In this document: positions 15,391-24,549 of the stretch, piece after piece
How the letters are laid out: each line of letters starts with the position of its first letter
How positions within the stretch are numbered: position 1 is the first letter of the stretch
NCBI GenBank assembly: GCA_944342025.1
Contig: CALVMD010000005.1
Location: 1 to 64,000, forward strand
Source: an uncultured Clostridia bacterium
Lineage (GTDB): Bacteria > Bacillota > Clostridia > Christensenellales > Borkfalkiaceae
DNA length: 64,000 nucleotides
Direction of reading: 5' to 3'
Notes under the pieces: generated by a model
Databases searched by the model: none
Told to the model about the DNA's origin: nothing
Seen by the model: only the letters and a program-made list of their open reading frames with translations
Program-made: the position numbers and the translations under genes

Positions 15391-18300
15391 CTATTCTTGT
15401 CGCCGCACTCGTTGCCCGTCCTTTGCGCGGCCTCCCTTTTCGCTGTCTTTTCTTTCTTTGCGGCGCACATCCCTTTCCCCGAAGAGCTTCCGCCGCGCCT
15501 TGCGCATCGCCGACAAAAACCCCCTCTCCCGCCATTCGTCAAAAAAGCGGGCCGTAAGGGAACGAACCTGCGCCGTTTGCGGAAACGCCCCATGGACTGT
15601 TTGCATCGCGCTCTGCACCGCCCCGCTTTCCGCGTCTCTTTTGCGGAACAGCCAGAGCATTTTGTCCAGCGTGTTTTTATAGACGATCTCTTCGTAAAAC
15701 TCCGTCCTTCGGGCGACCTGCCAGAAACGGTACGAGAGCGGAAACATCGGTTTGATCCAGGGCTTATTCCCCGACGTGAAATGCAAAATGCGGCAGCTCT
15801 TTTCGGCGGCGGAAAGGAGCGCCTCGTCGTCCTCGTGCAGCCTGTTTTCGGGCTTGGTCTCCATCAGAAAATGCCACTGAAAATTCCATTCGGGGGGCAG
15901 ATAGCAGATGCGCCCGCGGCACGCCATGTTGAGCGCGTCCTGATCGGGACAGCGCAGGTTTTTATGCTCGGCAAGGAGCGCAAAGCATTTATCTTTGATC
16001 TTTTCGCGCAAAAAACGCGCCGTATCGATGACCAGCACGCCCGAATTGACATATCGGTCCGTAGAAACGCGCAGCGTATATTGCACGTATTTCATGTTAT
16101 AGTACTGGAGCGGATTGCGCGCCGCAGCAATCGGCTTCCCCTGCAGATCGGTATCGCAAAGCTCTGCAATATCGGCAAGCAGCACCAGATCGCAGTCGAG
16201 ATAGACGACCTTTTCGAAAAAGGGCAGAAGCTCCGCAGCAAGCAGCCTGTAATACATGGCGACGGAATAATGCGACGCGCTGTACAGGTGCGCCGTCCGC
16301 ACAAAGGGAGAGACGTTCTGGCACACGACGCGCACGCTCCCCTCCGAAAGCCGCTCCAGCCGCCGGACGTTTCCCTCCGACAATTTGGTATGAAAGACAA
16401 ACACGAGGTATTCCCTGTCCTCCGACGCATGATCGATGAGGGAACGGATCGCGACGCCCAGATAAGGCGCATAGTTGTCGTCTACGGAAAAGACGACGGG
16501 CACGATCGGCTTTCCCGCCCGCTCCAAACTCGCAAAGGTCATAAAATGGCGCAGACGGTAATACCAATAACTGTCTTTCAGCTGTTTTTCATAGTGTTCG
16601 ATGCCCATTTCGGAAAAGAATCGGACGATCTTCGGAAACAGCGCTCTTTTATATTCTCCGCGGGCAAGCGCGTAGGCGGTGAGCACGTCGTTTACGGTCA
16701 GTTCGCAGAGCACCGCCTTCACGTCGTCGCTCTTATCCCGCAGTTTTTGCATGATAAGCTCATGCGCACGGAAATTGCACTCGAAATTTTCCGACCGAAA
16801 ATCCCCTGTCAGAGAAGTCGGATTGTTTTTCCTGTGCCAGACGAGGGGCATTTCCGCCGCCGCTATGCGGTTGCAATTGAGCGCGGTATGAAAGTAAAAG
16901 GAACGGTCTTCCGTGCACGCCAGATCGTCGAACGCCGCGCCGAGAGAAGCGAGCCAGGCACGCGCATAGATCTTGTTCCACGGCGCGGCCGGCCCGCGCA
17001 GCAGCCTGTTCTGCGCCTTGTACCACGGAAAAAACGCGCACGTTATGCCCGCCGCCGTGCGCCGCTCCTTTTCGGAAACGGGAAAAGCGGAAATGCGCTT
17101 GCCGAAAGCCGCGCCGTCGTCAAAGTTGTAAAAGTCGAAAACATACATGTCCGCTTCGAGCTGCCCGCGGATTTTTGCAAACGTTTCGAGTGCGCCCGGA
17201 CAGAGCAGATCGTCCGCGTCCAGAAAGAGGATATACGGAGCCGACGCGCGCTCCATGCCCATGTTTCGCGCGTTGCCGGCCCCACGCCTGCGGCAGCGGA
17301 TGAGTTTCACCCGCCCGTCCCGCTTTTTATATTCCCCGATCTTTTTTACCGAACCGTCCGTCGAACCGTTGTCCACAAAAATGACTTCCAGCGCCCCGAG
17401 CGACTGTCCCAACACGCTACGGATACACGCGTCGAGATATGCCTCCGCATTGAAAACAGGGATGACCACGGATACGAGGGGTGCGGCATCTGACCCTTCA
17501 GCTCTCCTTTCGGAAAGTTCCGGTAAATCGGGCAGCGGCGTGCCGCCGCGCTCGGCGGCGGGCAGATCTTCCGCAAGGGAAAGCGGTTTTGCACCGAGCG
17601 GGCTCTTGCGGTAATACCGCAAAAACAGATCGCTGAACAGGGGCACGCGTGTGCGCCACGGCTTTTCTCTGCTGCAAAGATGTATAATCGCCGCATCGTC
17701 CAAAAGGGTGCGCTTATCGGAAACCGAGACTTCGTACTGCGACGAAACGGTCTCGAACGGGATAAATTTATACAGCGTGTATAAAAGATTGTAGCGGACG
17801 GGCAGAAACAACACCCTGCCGCGAAAAACCATGCAGAACGCATCCTGATCCATGAAACGGTTGAATCCTTCCGCACGGTAACGGTACAGTTTTTCGCGCA
17901 CGCCGTCCTCGCGCATCTTTTTGAGGTTCAGGAGCATGACGCCCGAATTGAAATACGCCCCTTTCAGCGTGGCAAGCTCGGGCGGAATGCCGATCCCGAC
18001 GTCTTTGACCGCCGCGCAGTAGTTCTCTTTCAGATCGGTTGAAAAAAGCCCGCCGAGATCTTCCTGCACGATGACGTCGCCGTCGAGGTACAGAACTTTG
18101 TCGAGCTGCGGCAAAAGTTCCGTGAGATCGAATTTCAGGAGCGCACTGCCGTTTGCGGGAAGTTCCGACAGGAGCGCCCCGTCGTTGCGCACGGCACGCT
18201 CGGCTTTCGGCGGGTACAACATGTGCACGTGAACATACGGACGCTCGAAAGAAGCAAAGAGCGCCTCGTTTTCCGCAGACATGCCGTCCGAAACGATATA

Positions 18301-18426
18301 AACGTCGAGAACGCTGTCTTCACGCTTGTTTTCGACAATGGATGTGACGGCGACCAACGTCGGAAGGGCGTAATTGTCATCGGTGACAAAGACGACCGCC
18401 ATACCCTTCTGTTTTTTGTCTCCCAT
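15391..18426 (-). CDS. Three-module glycosyltransferase GT8-GT2-GT8
   Basis: Large cytoplasmic or membrane-associated glycosyltransferase of 1011 residues. Module 1 (about 9-275) is GT8-like, with VTDDNY and the metal-binding YLDGD (Asp 115, Asp 117) and a late HLCSREKPW. Module 2 (about 316-540) is GT2-like, with VSVVIPVFNAE, VDNGSTDGS and the FLDADD motif (403-406). Module 3 (about 641-950) is a second GT8 domain with FSVDDNY, YLDCD (Asp 744, Asp 746) and HFTSGNKPW. A very basic tail follows. All three active sites look intact. The start at 18426 has a GGGGGGTGA site; a longer frame to 18933 overlaps the dehydrogenase gene. With the UDP-sugar dehydrogenase upstream it probably assembles a cell-surface glycan. 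Sugar donors are unknown. Confidence 0.87.
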   Translation of the reverse strand: MGDKKQKGMAVVFVTDDNYALPTLVAVTSIVENKREDSVLDVYIVSDGMSAENEALFASFERPYVHVHMLYPPKAERAVRNDGALLSELPANGSALLKFDLTELLPQLDKVLYLDGDVIVQEDLGGLFSTDLKENYCAAVKDVGIGIPPELATLKGAYFNSGVMLLNLKKMREDGVREKLYRYRAEGFNRFMDQDAFCMVFRGRVLFLPVRYNLLYTLYKFIPFETVSSQYEVSVSDKRTLLDDAAIIHLCSREKPWRTRVPLFSDLFLRYYRKSPLGAKPLSLAEDLPAAERGGTPLPDLPELSERRAEGSDAAPLVSVVIPVFNAEAYLDACIRSVLGQSLGALEVIFVDNGSTDGSVKKIGEYKKRDGRVKLIRCRRRGAGNARNMGMERASAPYILFLDADDLLCPGALETFAKIRGQLEADMYVFDFYNFDDGAAFGKRISAFPVSEKERRTAAGITCAFFPWYKAQNRLLRGPAAPWNKIYARAWLASLGAAFDDLACTEDRSFYFHTALNCNRIAAAEMPLVWHRKNNPTSLTGDFRSENFECNFRAHELIMQKLRDKSDDVKAVLCELTVNDVLTAYALARGEYKRALFPKIVRFFSEMGIEHYEKQLKDSYWYYRLRHFMTFASLERAGKPIVPVVFSVDDNYAPYLGVAIRSLIDHASEDREYLVFVFHTKLSEGNVRRLERLSEGSVRVVCQNVSPFVRTAHLYSASHYSVAMYYRLLAAELLPFFEKVVYLDCDLVLLADIAELCDTDLQGKPIAAARNPLQYYNMKYVQYTLRVSTDRYVNSGVLVIDTARFLREKIKDKCFALLAEHKNLRCPDQDALNMACRGRICYLPPEWNFQWHFLMETKPENRLHEDDEALLSAAEKSCRILHFTSGNKPWIKPMFPLSYRFWQVARRTEFYEEIVYKNTLDKMLWLFRKRDAESGAVQSAMQTVHGAFPQTAQVRSLTARFFDEWRERGFLSAMRKARRKLFGERDVRRKERKDSEKGGRAKDGQRVRRQE

Positions 18427-18455
18427 TGAAATCACCCCCCTTATTCTCCGAAATT

Positions 18456-19646
18456 TTAATCCCGCATATAAATATCCCGCGTGTATACCTTTTCCCGCAC
18501 GTCGGAAAGTTCCGGGGAAAAACGGTTCGCCAGGATCACGTCGCACTTTTGCTTGAACGCGGCGAGATCGCGTTCGATCGGATGCCCCTGAAAGGCATCG
18601 CCCTTTACGGCAGGTTCGTAGATCAAAAGGTTCGCGCCGTACGATTCCAGCCGCTTCATGACCCCCTGCACGGCGCTGTGGCGGAAGTTGTCCGAATCTT
18701 TTTTCATCGTGAGGCGGTAAATGCCGACCGTAGGCGACGCGCCGCCGCGCGCGGCGGCGCGGGCCGCGATGAAATCTTTGCGGGTACGGTTGGATTCGAC
18801 GATGGCGCGGATAAGATTTTCCGGCACGCCCTCGTATCCCGCGAGGAGCTGTTTCGTGTCTTTGGGCAGGCAATAACCGCCGTATCCGAAAGACGGGTTG
18901 TTGTAGCCGCCGCCGATTCGCGGATCGAGGCATACCCCCTCGATGATTTCGCGCGCATCCAGGCCGTGCACCTCTGCATAGGTATCCAGCTCGTTGAAAT
19001 AAGATACGCGCAGCGCGAGATAAGTATTGGAAAAGAGCTTGACCGATTCGGCCTCGGCTGTGCCCATAATGAGGACGGGCACGCCTTTTTTTTCTGCGGC
19101 GCCCAGCAAAAGATCGGCAAAAGCCCGTGCGCTTCGGACCTGCGCGCCGTCTGAAAGGTCTGCCCCGACGATGATGCGCGAAGGGTAAAGATTGTCATAG
19201 AGCGCCTTGCCCTCGCGAAGAAATTCGGGCGAAAAGAGGATGTTCGGATAACCGCAGCGCTCCCTCGCGGCGGCGGTAAATCCGACGGGCACGGTCGATT
19301 TTACGACGATGCACGCCTTTGTTCCCGCGCCGATCGCAGCGTCCAGAACGCCGTCTACCGACGACGTGTCGAAGCGATTGGTTTCCGGATCGTAATCGGT
19401 GGGCGTGCAGATGAGAATATAATCCGCGTCCGCGTACGCCTCTTTTCCGTCCGTCACCGCGCGCAGATCGAGTTCTTCCTCGCGAAGAAAACGCTCTGCC
19501 TCTTCATCCGCAACGGAAGGACGGCGGGCATTGATCCTCTCCGCTCTCTCCCTTGAAATATCCACCGCCACGACGCTGCTGTGCCGTGCCAATAAAACGG
19601 CGCTTGCCAGCCCCACATATCCGATCCCCGCGACCGCGATCTTCAT
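18456..19646 (-). CDS. UDP-glucose 6-dehydrogenase family protein
   Basis: Cytoplasmic NAD-dependent sugar dehydrogenase of 396 residues, the family length. The N-terminal Rossmann motif is KIAVAGIGYVGL, a middle block reads SPEFLREGKALYDNLYPSRI, and the catalytic cysteine is in GYGGYCLPKDTKQL. It oxidises the C6 alcohol of a UDP-hexose to the uronic acid, in this family usually UDP-glucose to UDP-glucuronate. The start is set by GGGAGG seven bases upstream. It precedes the three-module glycosyltransferase by 29 bases, so it probably supplies that enzyme with a uronic acid donor. UDP-N-acetyl-mannosamine dehydrogenases are the close alternative. Confidence 0.88.
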   Translation of the reverse strand: MKIAVAGIGYVGLASAVLLARHSSVVAVDISRERAERINARRPSVADEEAERFLREEELDLRAVTDGKEAYADADYILICTPTDYDPETNRFDTSSVDGVLDAAIGAGTKACIVVKSTVPVGFTAAARERCGYPNILFSPEFLREGKALYDNLYPSRIIVGADLSDGAQVRSARAFADLLLGAAEKKGVPVLIMGTAEAESVKLFSNTYLALRVSYFNELDTYAEVHGLDAREIIEGVCLDPRIGGGYNNPSFGYGGYCLPKDTKQLLAGYEGVPENLIRAIVESNRTRKDFIAARAAARGGASPTVGIYRLTMKKDSDNFRHSAVQGVMKRLESYGANLLIYEPAVKGDAFQGHPIERDLAAFKQKCDVILANRFSPELSDVREKVYTRDIYMRD

Positions 19647-19731
19647 AACACGCCTCCCGCGGTGCACAAAAAGCGCACACCGCCTGCGGATAGTCTGTGC
19701 AAAACAACGCTCGCGCTATACGCTTTTGCGG

Positions 19732-19764
19732 AAAAAAGAGGCGGGTGCGCCAAAGTGCACCCGC
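19732..19764 (-). terminator. Terminator of the 132-residue orphan gene
   Basis: Arms GCGGGTGC (19741-19748) and GCACCCGC (19757-19764) pair. On the minus strand they are followed by CTCTTTTTT. Confidence 0.8.
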
Positions 19765-19867
19765 CCGTATGGAAGGATTTTTATCGAGATCGAACGCCAT
19801 CCGTGCCGCGGCGCGGCCGCCCGCACTTAGTAAAACGCTCATATTAAAAGTTTCCCGCAATGCGCTT

Positions 19868-20266
19868 TCAGCCGCGGCGTTCAAACTGCATTTCCCTGCG
19901 GAAACGTTCGAGCGCCTTCAGATACTTTTCGGAAAGGCGCAGCGTGTAACGCTGTTTTTCTTCATAAGACAGCTTTTCAAACTCTTCTTTGTCGGTCAGG
20001 CGCCCGATGGCGTCGCTCACTTCTCCCTCTGCAAGGAGCAGCCTCTTCACCTTTTCGTAAAACCCGTCGTCATCGCCGCCGCGAATGGTATACGTGATCT
20101 TTCCCGCAAAATACCGCTCCACTTTGCTCTCGTTCAAACCTTCGCTTTTGGCTCTTGCAAGTTCTCCCGCCAGGTCGCGGCGGTAATTTTCCCAAAATCC
20201 GTTTTTCAGTCTCGCTTTTGCCTCTTTTGCCATATTCCTGAAATTTTTCTGCTCCGTTTTCGACAT
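19868..20266 (-). CDS. Hypothetical protein downstream of rpsU
   Basis: Unrecognised soluble protein of 132 residues. It is highly charged and predicted mostly helical, with a basic N-terminal block (MAKEAKARLKNGFW) and a late block of the form EEKQRYTLRLSEKYLKALER. No signal peptide, membrane segment or metal motif is present. It is not GatB/YqeY, which often follows rpsU in Firmicutes. A terminator lies between it and rpsU, yet the gap is under 100 bases, so read-through expression is possible. Coding is supported by a plausible start and a dedicated terminator downstream. Confidence 0.7.
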   Translation of the reverse strand: MSKTEQKNFRNMAKEAKARLKNGFWENYRRDLAGELARAKSEGLNESKVERYFAGKITYTIRGGDDDGFYEKVKRLLLAEGEVSDAIGRLTDKEEFEKLSYEEKQRYTLRLSEKYLKALERFRREMQFERRG

Positions 20267-20320
20267 TTTTCCCTCTCAGATTACAAAATTCAGCAAATCC
20301 CGTCAAATTTTGCGCAAACA

Positions 20321-20352
20321 AAAAGCCCGTTATTTCGCAATAACAGGCTTTT
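20321..20352 (-). terminator. Terminator after rpsU
   Basis: AAAAGCC and GTTATT arms pair with AATAAC and GGCTTTT across one mismatch (20321-20334 with 20339-20352). U-rich ends on both sides make it bidirectional. It lies 13 bases after the rpsU stop. Confidence 0.8.
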
Positions 20353-20364
20353 GTAAAACATGAT

Positions 20365-20544
20365 TCAGTTTTTGTTGCTTCTCTTTCTCGCGGCCTCGGA
20401 TTTCTTCTTTTTCCTCACGGAAGGCTTCTCGTAATGTTCTTTACGGCGAAGATCCCCGATGATGCCGTCGCGGGAACACTTTCTCTTAAAACGGCGCAGC
20501 GCGCTGTCGATAGATTCGTTTTCTCCGACTCTGATCGTAGACAT
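20365..20544 (-). CDS. rpsU: 30S ribosomal protein S21
   Basis: Small-subunit ribosomal protein of 59 residues. The family pattern is clear: [20 protein letters not shown], then [20 protein letters not shown], then a lysine/arginine-rich tail. GGAGGGTTGAAAAGG gives the start and a TTGACA/TAAAAT promoter lies at 20590-20618. It is at the expected place at the end of the prmA-rsmE-mtaB-HIT cluster but has its own promoter and terminator, which suits a highly expressed ribosomal gene. Confidence 0.97.
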   Translation of the reverse strand: MSTIRVGENESIDSALRRFKRKCSRDGIIGDLRRKEHYEKPSVRKKKKSEAARKRSNKN

Positions 20545-20589
20545 TCCTTTTCAACCCTCCTTCGCCTTACGCAATTCGTTAACGGTGCT

Positions 20590-20618
20590 ATTTTACCCGA
20601 AACGGCAAAAAATGTCAA
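20590..20618 (-). promoter_or_regulatory. Promoter of rpsU
   Basis: On the minus strand TTGACA (20613-20618) and TAAAAT (20590-20595) are exactly 17 bases apart, about 45 bases before the rpsU start. Confidence 0.88.
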
Positions 20619-20690
20619 GCCATTTTGCGGCGCTTTTGCCGCACCGCATAAATTTATTTTTTTCGGCAAAAAGCGCGGAACGTGTGCCCT

Positions 20691-21032
20691 TCAGATGAGT
20701 TTTTCGCCCATGTCCTGTCCGCCGAGGATATGGATATGCAGGTGAAAAACGGTCTGCCCCGCGTCTTTGCCCTGATTGACGATCAGGCGGTATCCGTTTT
20801 CAAGCCCCAGCTCTTTCGCCACGGACGGGATCTTCACGAGGCACTTTTTGACGAGCTCCGCCTGCTTTTCATCCATCTCGGCGAGGGTCGCAAAGTGCGA
20901 TTTGGGCACGCAGAGGCAATGCACTTTTGCCTGCGGATTGATGTCGCGGAAAATGAGCATGTCTTCATCCTCGTACACCTTGTTCGAGGGGATCTCCCCT
21001 TCGATGATCTTGCAGAAAATACAGTTTTCCAT
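20691..21032 (-). CDS. HIT-family nucleotide hydrolase (HinT-like)
   Basis: Cytoplasmic histidine-triad protein of 113 residues. It starts with the typical CIFCKIIEGEIPS block and ends with the catalytic triad HLHIHILGG. Family members hydrolyse purine nucleoside phosphoramidates such as aminoacyl-AMP. AAGGAG precedes the start and the gene follows mtaB by 13 bases, so it is in the prmA-rsmE-mtaB operon, an order common in Clostridia. An imperfect long inverted repeat (about 20629-20641 with 20665-20677) follows it and may end this operon. Confidence 0.95.
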   Translation of the reverse strand: MENCIFCKIIEGEIPSNKVYEDEDMLIFRDINPQAKVHCLCVPKSHFATLAEMDEKQAELVKKCLVKIPSVAKELGLENGYRLIVNQGKDAGQTVFHLHIHILGGQDMGEKLI

Positions 21033-21045
21033 TTTTTTGATCTCC

Positions 21046-22278
21046 TTATCGTATGATTTCGGCGAGAAGGCCGTCCTTAAACGCGCCGACGGCGCGAACG
21101 CGCGTACGCCCCTCCGCCCCGCCCGCGACGTACAGGCGGATATAATTTTCGGAATATCCCTCGGTGTAGCCTTCGCGGCGCTCCTCGGGCACCAGTTCGA
21201 GCGCTTTGCCGATGTGTGCGCGCTCGTATTCCCCTTTCAGCTCGGAGGCAAGCGCGAGCAGCCTGTGGAGCCGCGCATCCTTGACGTTTGGCGGCACTTC
21301 CTTCATCTTTGCCGCGACGGTGCCCGTGCGGCGGCTGTACGGGAAACAATGGATCTGCGAAAAGCCGATCTCTTTCGCGAACGCGAGCGTTTCCTCGAAA
21401 TCTTCGTCCGTCTCGGACGGAAAGCCCGCGATGATGTCGGTCGTGACGGCGGCGCCCGGAAAATAAGAGCGGATGAGCGCCACGCGGGCGCGGTAATCGT
21501 CTTTCGTGTAATGGCGGTTCATCTTTTTGAGCACGCTCTCGGCGCCGCTCTGCAAAGACAGATGAAAATGCGGCGCAAAACAACGCACCTCCGCCGCCGC
21601 CTCCATCAGCTCTTTCGTGACGGCGCCGACTTCCAGAGAACCGATGCGGATGCGGCTCTTTGCGTCCTTCACGGCGAGAAGGAGCTGCGCAAGCCCTCTG
21701 CCCCCGTCGTTGTAAGAAGACACGTCGATGCCCGTGATGACGACCTCTTCGGCAGAACTTTGCAAAATCTCCGCGGCGGCGCTTTCCAGCTTTCTCGAGC
21801 GGCTCCTGCCCCGAAGATAGGGAATGATGCAGTAAGAACAAAAATTATTGCACCCGTCCTGCACTTTGACAAAGGCACGCGATTTAAGGGTGCGGGGCGG
21901 CGGCAGTTCGTCGTACTCCCGATCGTTTTCGTCGAGAAATGCCCCCTCCCTTTCCAGAAGCTGCAAAATTTTGCCCTTTTGCCGCGCCCCCGTGACGACG
22001 GCGACGTTCTCCTTCTGCAAAAAGGCGTCGGGCGCTTTCTCTGCGGCACAGCCGCACACGATGATCTTTGCGCGCGGATTCACCTTGCGGATGCGCGCGA
22101 TCGCCTGGCGGGATTTCTTTTCCGCCTCTCCCGTGACGGCGCAGGTATTAAGAATATACAGATCTGCGGGGACCAACCCTTCCGTCACCTCATACCCGAG
22201 GCGGGTAAGCCCCTCGGCGAGGGAACCGCTCTCGCAGTCGTTGACTTTACAGCCCAGCGTAAATACGGACGCTTTCAT
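21046..22278 (-). CDS. mtaB: tRNA N6-threonylcarbamoyladenosine methylthiotransferase
   Basis: Radical-SAM methylthiotransferase of 410 residues that converts t6A to ms2t6A at position 37 of tRNAs. The N-terminal UPF0004 domain has conserved cysteines in FTLGCKVN, NTCAVT and VCGCAAE. The radical-SAM cluster motif is CNNFCSYC near residue 150, and a TRAM domain ends the protein. The TLGCKVN start and CNNFCSYC pattern fit MtaB rather than MiaB or RimO. The start overlaps the rsmE stop as ATGA; a longer frame to 22443 has no support. It lies in a tRNA/rRNA modification operon. Confidence 0.93.
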   Translation of the reverse strand: MKASVFTLGCKVNDCESGSLAEGLTRLGYEVTEGLVPADLYILNTCAVTGEAEKKSRQAIARIRKVNPRAKIIVCGCAAEKAPDAFLQKENVAVVTGARQKGKILQLLEREGAFLDENDREYDELPPPRTLKSRAFVKVQDGCNNFCSYCIIPYLRGRSRSRKLESAAAEILQSSAEEVVITGIDVSSYNDGGRGLAQLLLAVKDAKSRIRIGSLEVGAVTKELMEAAAEVRCFAPHFHLSLQSGAESVLKKMNRHYTKDDYRARVALIRSYFPGAAVTTDIIAGFPSETDEDFEETLAFAKEIGFSQIHCFPYSRRTGTVAAKMKEVPPNVKDARLHRLLALASELKGEYERAHIGKALELVPEERREGYTEGYSENYIRLYVAGGAEGRTRVRAVGAFKDGLLAEIIR

Positions 22279-22991
22279 CTGAGTTCCCCCAACGAAAACA
22301 TGACCACGGACAAAAAGGCGATCGCCGCCGTTTCCGCGCGAAGAATGCGCTTGCCGAGCGTGACGCCCGCAAACCCAGCCTCTTTTGCCTGCAAAAACTC
22401 CTCTTCCGAAAATCCGCCCTCGCTGCCGACGACGAGTGCGCACCCGCCCTTTAACGCCGATACATCCGCGTCGCTCTCCCTTGCGAATTCGCAGGCGAAC
22501 AGCTTATTTTCAAACCCTTTACAACTTTCCAGCGCGGAAGAAAAATCTTCGTAATACGAAATTTCGGGCACGCGCGCGCGAAGGCACTGCTTTGCCGCCT
22601 CTTTGGCGACCTTTTTCAGCCGCTCGAGCTTATTACCGTTCATATAGGCGGAACAATAGCGGCTTTGAAAGACGCCGATCTCGGATACGCCGAGCTCCGT
22701 CGCCTTTTGTACGACCAGTTCCGTCTTATCCCCTTTGAGCGCGCCGATCATCAGCCTGACGCGCGCGGACGGCTCTTTGTCGCTCGGCTTTTCGCCCACC
22801 ACGCCGCAGTAGAGCAAGCCCTTTTCGGCGCGGGTCACGACGGCGTCGTACTCCCTGCCGCTGCCGTCCAAAAGGATGAGTTCGTCCCCGACGGAAAGAC
22901 GCAGAACGTTCTTCGCATGGGCGTACTCTTCGCCCGTGAGCGCCGTTTCGCGTTCGATCTTATCTACAAAAAATCTGCGTACGGTCGCCAT
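22275..22991 (-). CDS. rsmE: 16S rRNA m3U1498 methyltransferase
   Basis: SPOUT-class RNA methyltransferase of 238 residues acting on U1498 of 16S rRNA in the 30S subunit. Family blocks are RRFFVDK at the start, HAKNVLRLSVGDELILLDG in the PUA-like part, KATELGVSEIGVFQSRY, and the knotted SAM site VVGSEGGFSEEE with TLGKRILRAETAAIA. It is flanked by prmA (one base gap) and mtaB (4-base overlap), the usual Firmicute order. Confidence 0.95.
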   Translation of the reverse strand: MATVRRFFVDKIERETALTGEEYAHAKNVLRLSVGDELILLDGSGREYDAVVTRAEKGLLYCGVVGEKPSDKEPSARVRLMIGALKGDKTELVVQKATELGVSEIGVFQSRYCSAYMNGNKLERLKKVAKEAAKQCLRARVPEISYYEDFSSALESCKGFENKLFACEFARESDADVSALKGGCALVVGSEGGFSEEEFLQAKEAGFAGVTLGKRILRAETAAIAFLSVVMFSLGELR

Positions 22992-22992
22992 G

Positions 22993-23937
22993 TCAGCCCC
23001 TGAACGCGAGCGCGAACCACTCGCCCTTTCTCAGCTGTTCGACAAGAGTCAGCCCCTTTTCTTCGTACGCCTCTTTCACGCCGCCGAGCTTGCTCTCGAT
23101 GATCCCGCTCAGAATGAGCGTTCCGCCCTTTTTGAGGTTTTTGGGAATGCTCTCCGCCAGCCGGCACAGGATGTCCGCCGTGATGTTTGCCGTCATCACG
23201 TCGCCCTGCACGTCCGCGTTTTCCAAAAGATCAGACAGAGCGACTTTCGTCTGTTCCGCCGTTCCGTTGAGTGCGCTGTTGTGTTCGGCGCTCCTGACCG
23301 CCACGTAATCGATGTCGGTGAGATACGCGAATTTTGCGCCCAATTTAATTGCGGCGATGCCCAGAATGCCGCTGCCGCAACCGACGTCTATGACCTCGTC
23401 TCCCTCTTTGAGATATTTTTGCAGCAGTTCGAGACACATCGAAGTCGTCTCGTGTTCGCCCGTGCCGAACGCCATGTTCGAATCGAGCAGCACGACGATC
23501 TCTCCTGGTTTCTTTTCGTACTCGATCCATTCGGGGCAAACGACCACCCTTTCTCCGATGTGGATGGGACGAAAATGTTTTTTCCACACGTCGATCCAGT
23601 CGTCGCCGTCGATCTCGCGGCGGCCCGTTTCCAAAGAACCCAGCCTGACGGCGCCCGCCGCCCGTTCGCGCAGAAGATCGAGATCCGCCGCGATCGAGCG
23701 GATATTTTCGTCGGCGATGTCGACGGGCAGAAAACATTTCACGAGCACGTCGCCGCCCGCCTCTTCCGCAAGGCCGTCGTCCATGTAATCCCAAAAGGTA
23801 CGCTTGTCCTTTTGCAGCGCGATGATGTCGTTCACGTCGCAGATGGTCACGCCGTAAGTGGTATAATTCCACATGATGTCGGAGACGAGTTCGCTCCCCT
23901 CGGTCGTCGTATGTACGGTCAGTTCGATAAATTTCAT
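22993..23937 (-). CDS. prmA: Ribosomal protein L11 methyltransferase
   Basis: SAM-dependent protein methyltransferase of 314 residues that trimethylates ribosomal protein L11. The N-terminal L11-binding domain is followed by the methyltransferase fold with the SAM loop DVGCGSGILGIAA and the NPPY-like block replaced by MTANITADI, which is usual in PrmA. GAGAGG precedes the chosen ATG at 23937; the frame extends to 23979 without a site. It heads the prmA-rsmE-mtaB-HIT cluster; dnaJ, often upstream in this order, is absent. Confidence 0.93.
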   Translation of the reverse strand: MKFIELTVHTTTEGSELVSDIMWNYTTYGVTICDVNDIIALQKDKRTFWDYMDDGLAEEAGGDVLVKCFLPVDIADENIRSIAADLDLLRERAAGAVRLGSLETGRREIDGDDWIDVWKKHFRPIHIGERVVVCPEWIEYEKKPGEIVVLLDSNMAFGTGEHETTSMCLELLQKYLKEGDEVIDVGCGSGILGIAAIKLGAKFAYLTDIDYVAVRSAEHNSALNGTAEQTKVALSDLLENADVQGDVMTANITADILCRLAESIPKNLKKGGTLILSGIIESKLGGVKEAYEEKGLTLVEQLRKGEWFALAFRG

Positions 23938-23985
23938 ATAAAACCTCTCGGCGCCGCCCGTTCGGGCGGCGCTGATCATTTATTT

Positions 23986-24549
23986 TTATAAGAGAAGAAG
24001 CGCCGTCTCTTCCGCTTCCGAAACAAACTTGACGGGATTGATGTCGTACAGAAGGCCTAAGAAAGTGCCGTCTGTCTTTGCGATGAAATCCTGCACAAAA
24101 TCGGTGCTTTCGAAAATGCGGAAAATACCGAACACGAGCAGAGTGAGGAGAAACACCGCCGCGAGCATGAGGATCATACCCAGAATGCGGTTGAGAAAGC
24201 GCATGACGGCGTTATCCGCTGAAAACACGGAGCCGATCAGACGGACGATCAGAATGCGCAAAATCTGGATAACGACGAACAGGATGATATAATAGATGAC
24301 CGTCTCCAAATGGATCTTGCCGAGAAAGGACCATGCGTCCGAAAGCGACGCGTTCAGGTCTGAGATCAGCCCCGCGACGGCGGGAATGCCCGCGATCATG
24401 CCGCCGAACGTGGCGCAAAGGAAAACAGACAGGATAAACCCGAAGATCCCCTTTGTAAAGAGGCGCAGAACGCGCGCGAACCCGAGCGCAAGGCCCAATC
24501 CCGCCAGAACGATCGCGCAGATCAATGTTACGCTGTCAAAAGTACTCAT
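23986..24549 (-). CDS. CvpA-like integral membrane protein
   Basis: Membrane protein of 187 residues with about four to five hydrophobic segments and short loops. The pattern of an N-terminal helix pair (ALGFARVLRLFTKGIFGFI) and a helix ending in RFLNRILGMILML fits the CvpA/colicin V production family. I rate that as a topology-based guess. The start at 24549 has AGAAAGGAT just upstream. It lies 48 bases before prmA and may be cotranscribed with it. Confidence 0.65.
   Translation of the reverse strand: MSTFDSVTLICAIVLAGLGLALGFARVLRLFTKGIFGFILSVFLCATFGGMIAGIPAVAGLISDLNASLSDAWSFLGKIHLETVIYYIILFVVIQILRILIVRLIGSVFSADNAVMRFLNRILGMILMLAAVFLLTLLVFGIFRIFESTDFVQDFIAKTDGTFLGLLYDINPVKFVSEAEETALLLL

Noticed and set aside
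18427..18933. N-terminal extension of the glycosyltransferase
   Set aside because: The extra sequence is Arg/Pro-rich and overlaps the dehydrogenase gene in another frame; a strong ribosome site marks 18426.
19868..20266. GatB/YqeY domain protein after rpsU
   Set aside because: The position fits, but the sequence lacks the YqeY pattern and conserved ends.
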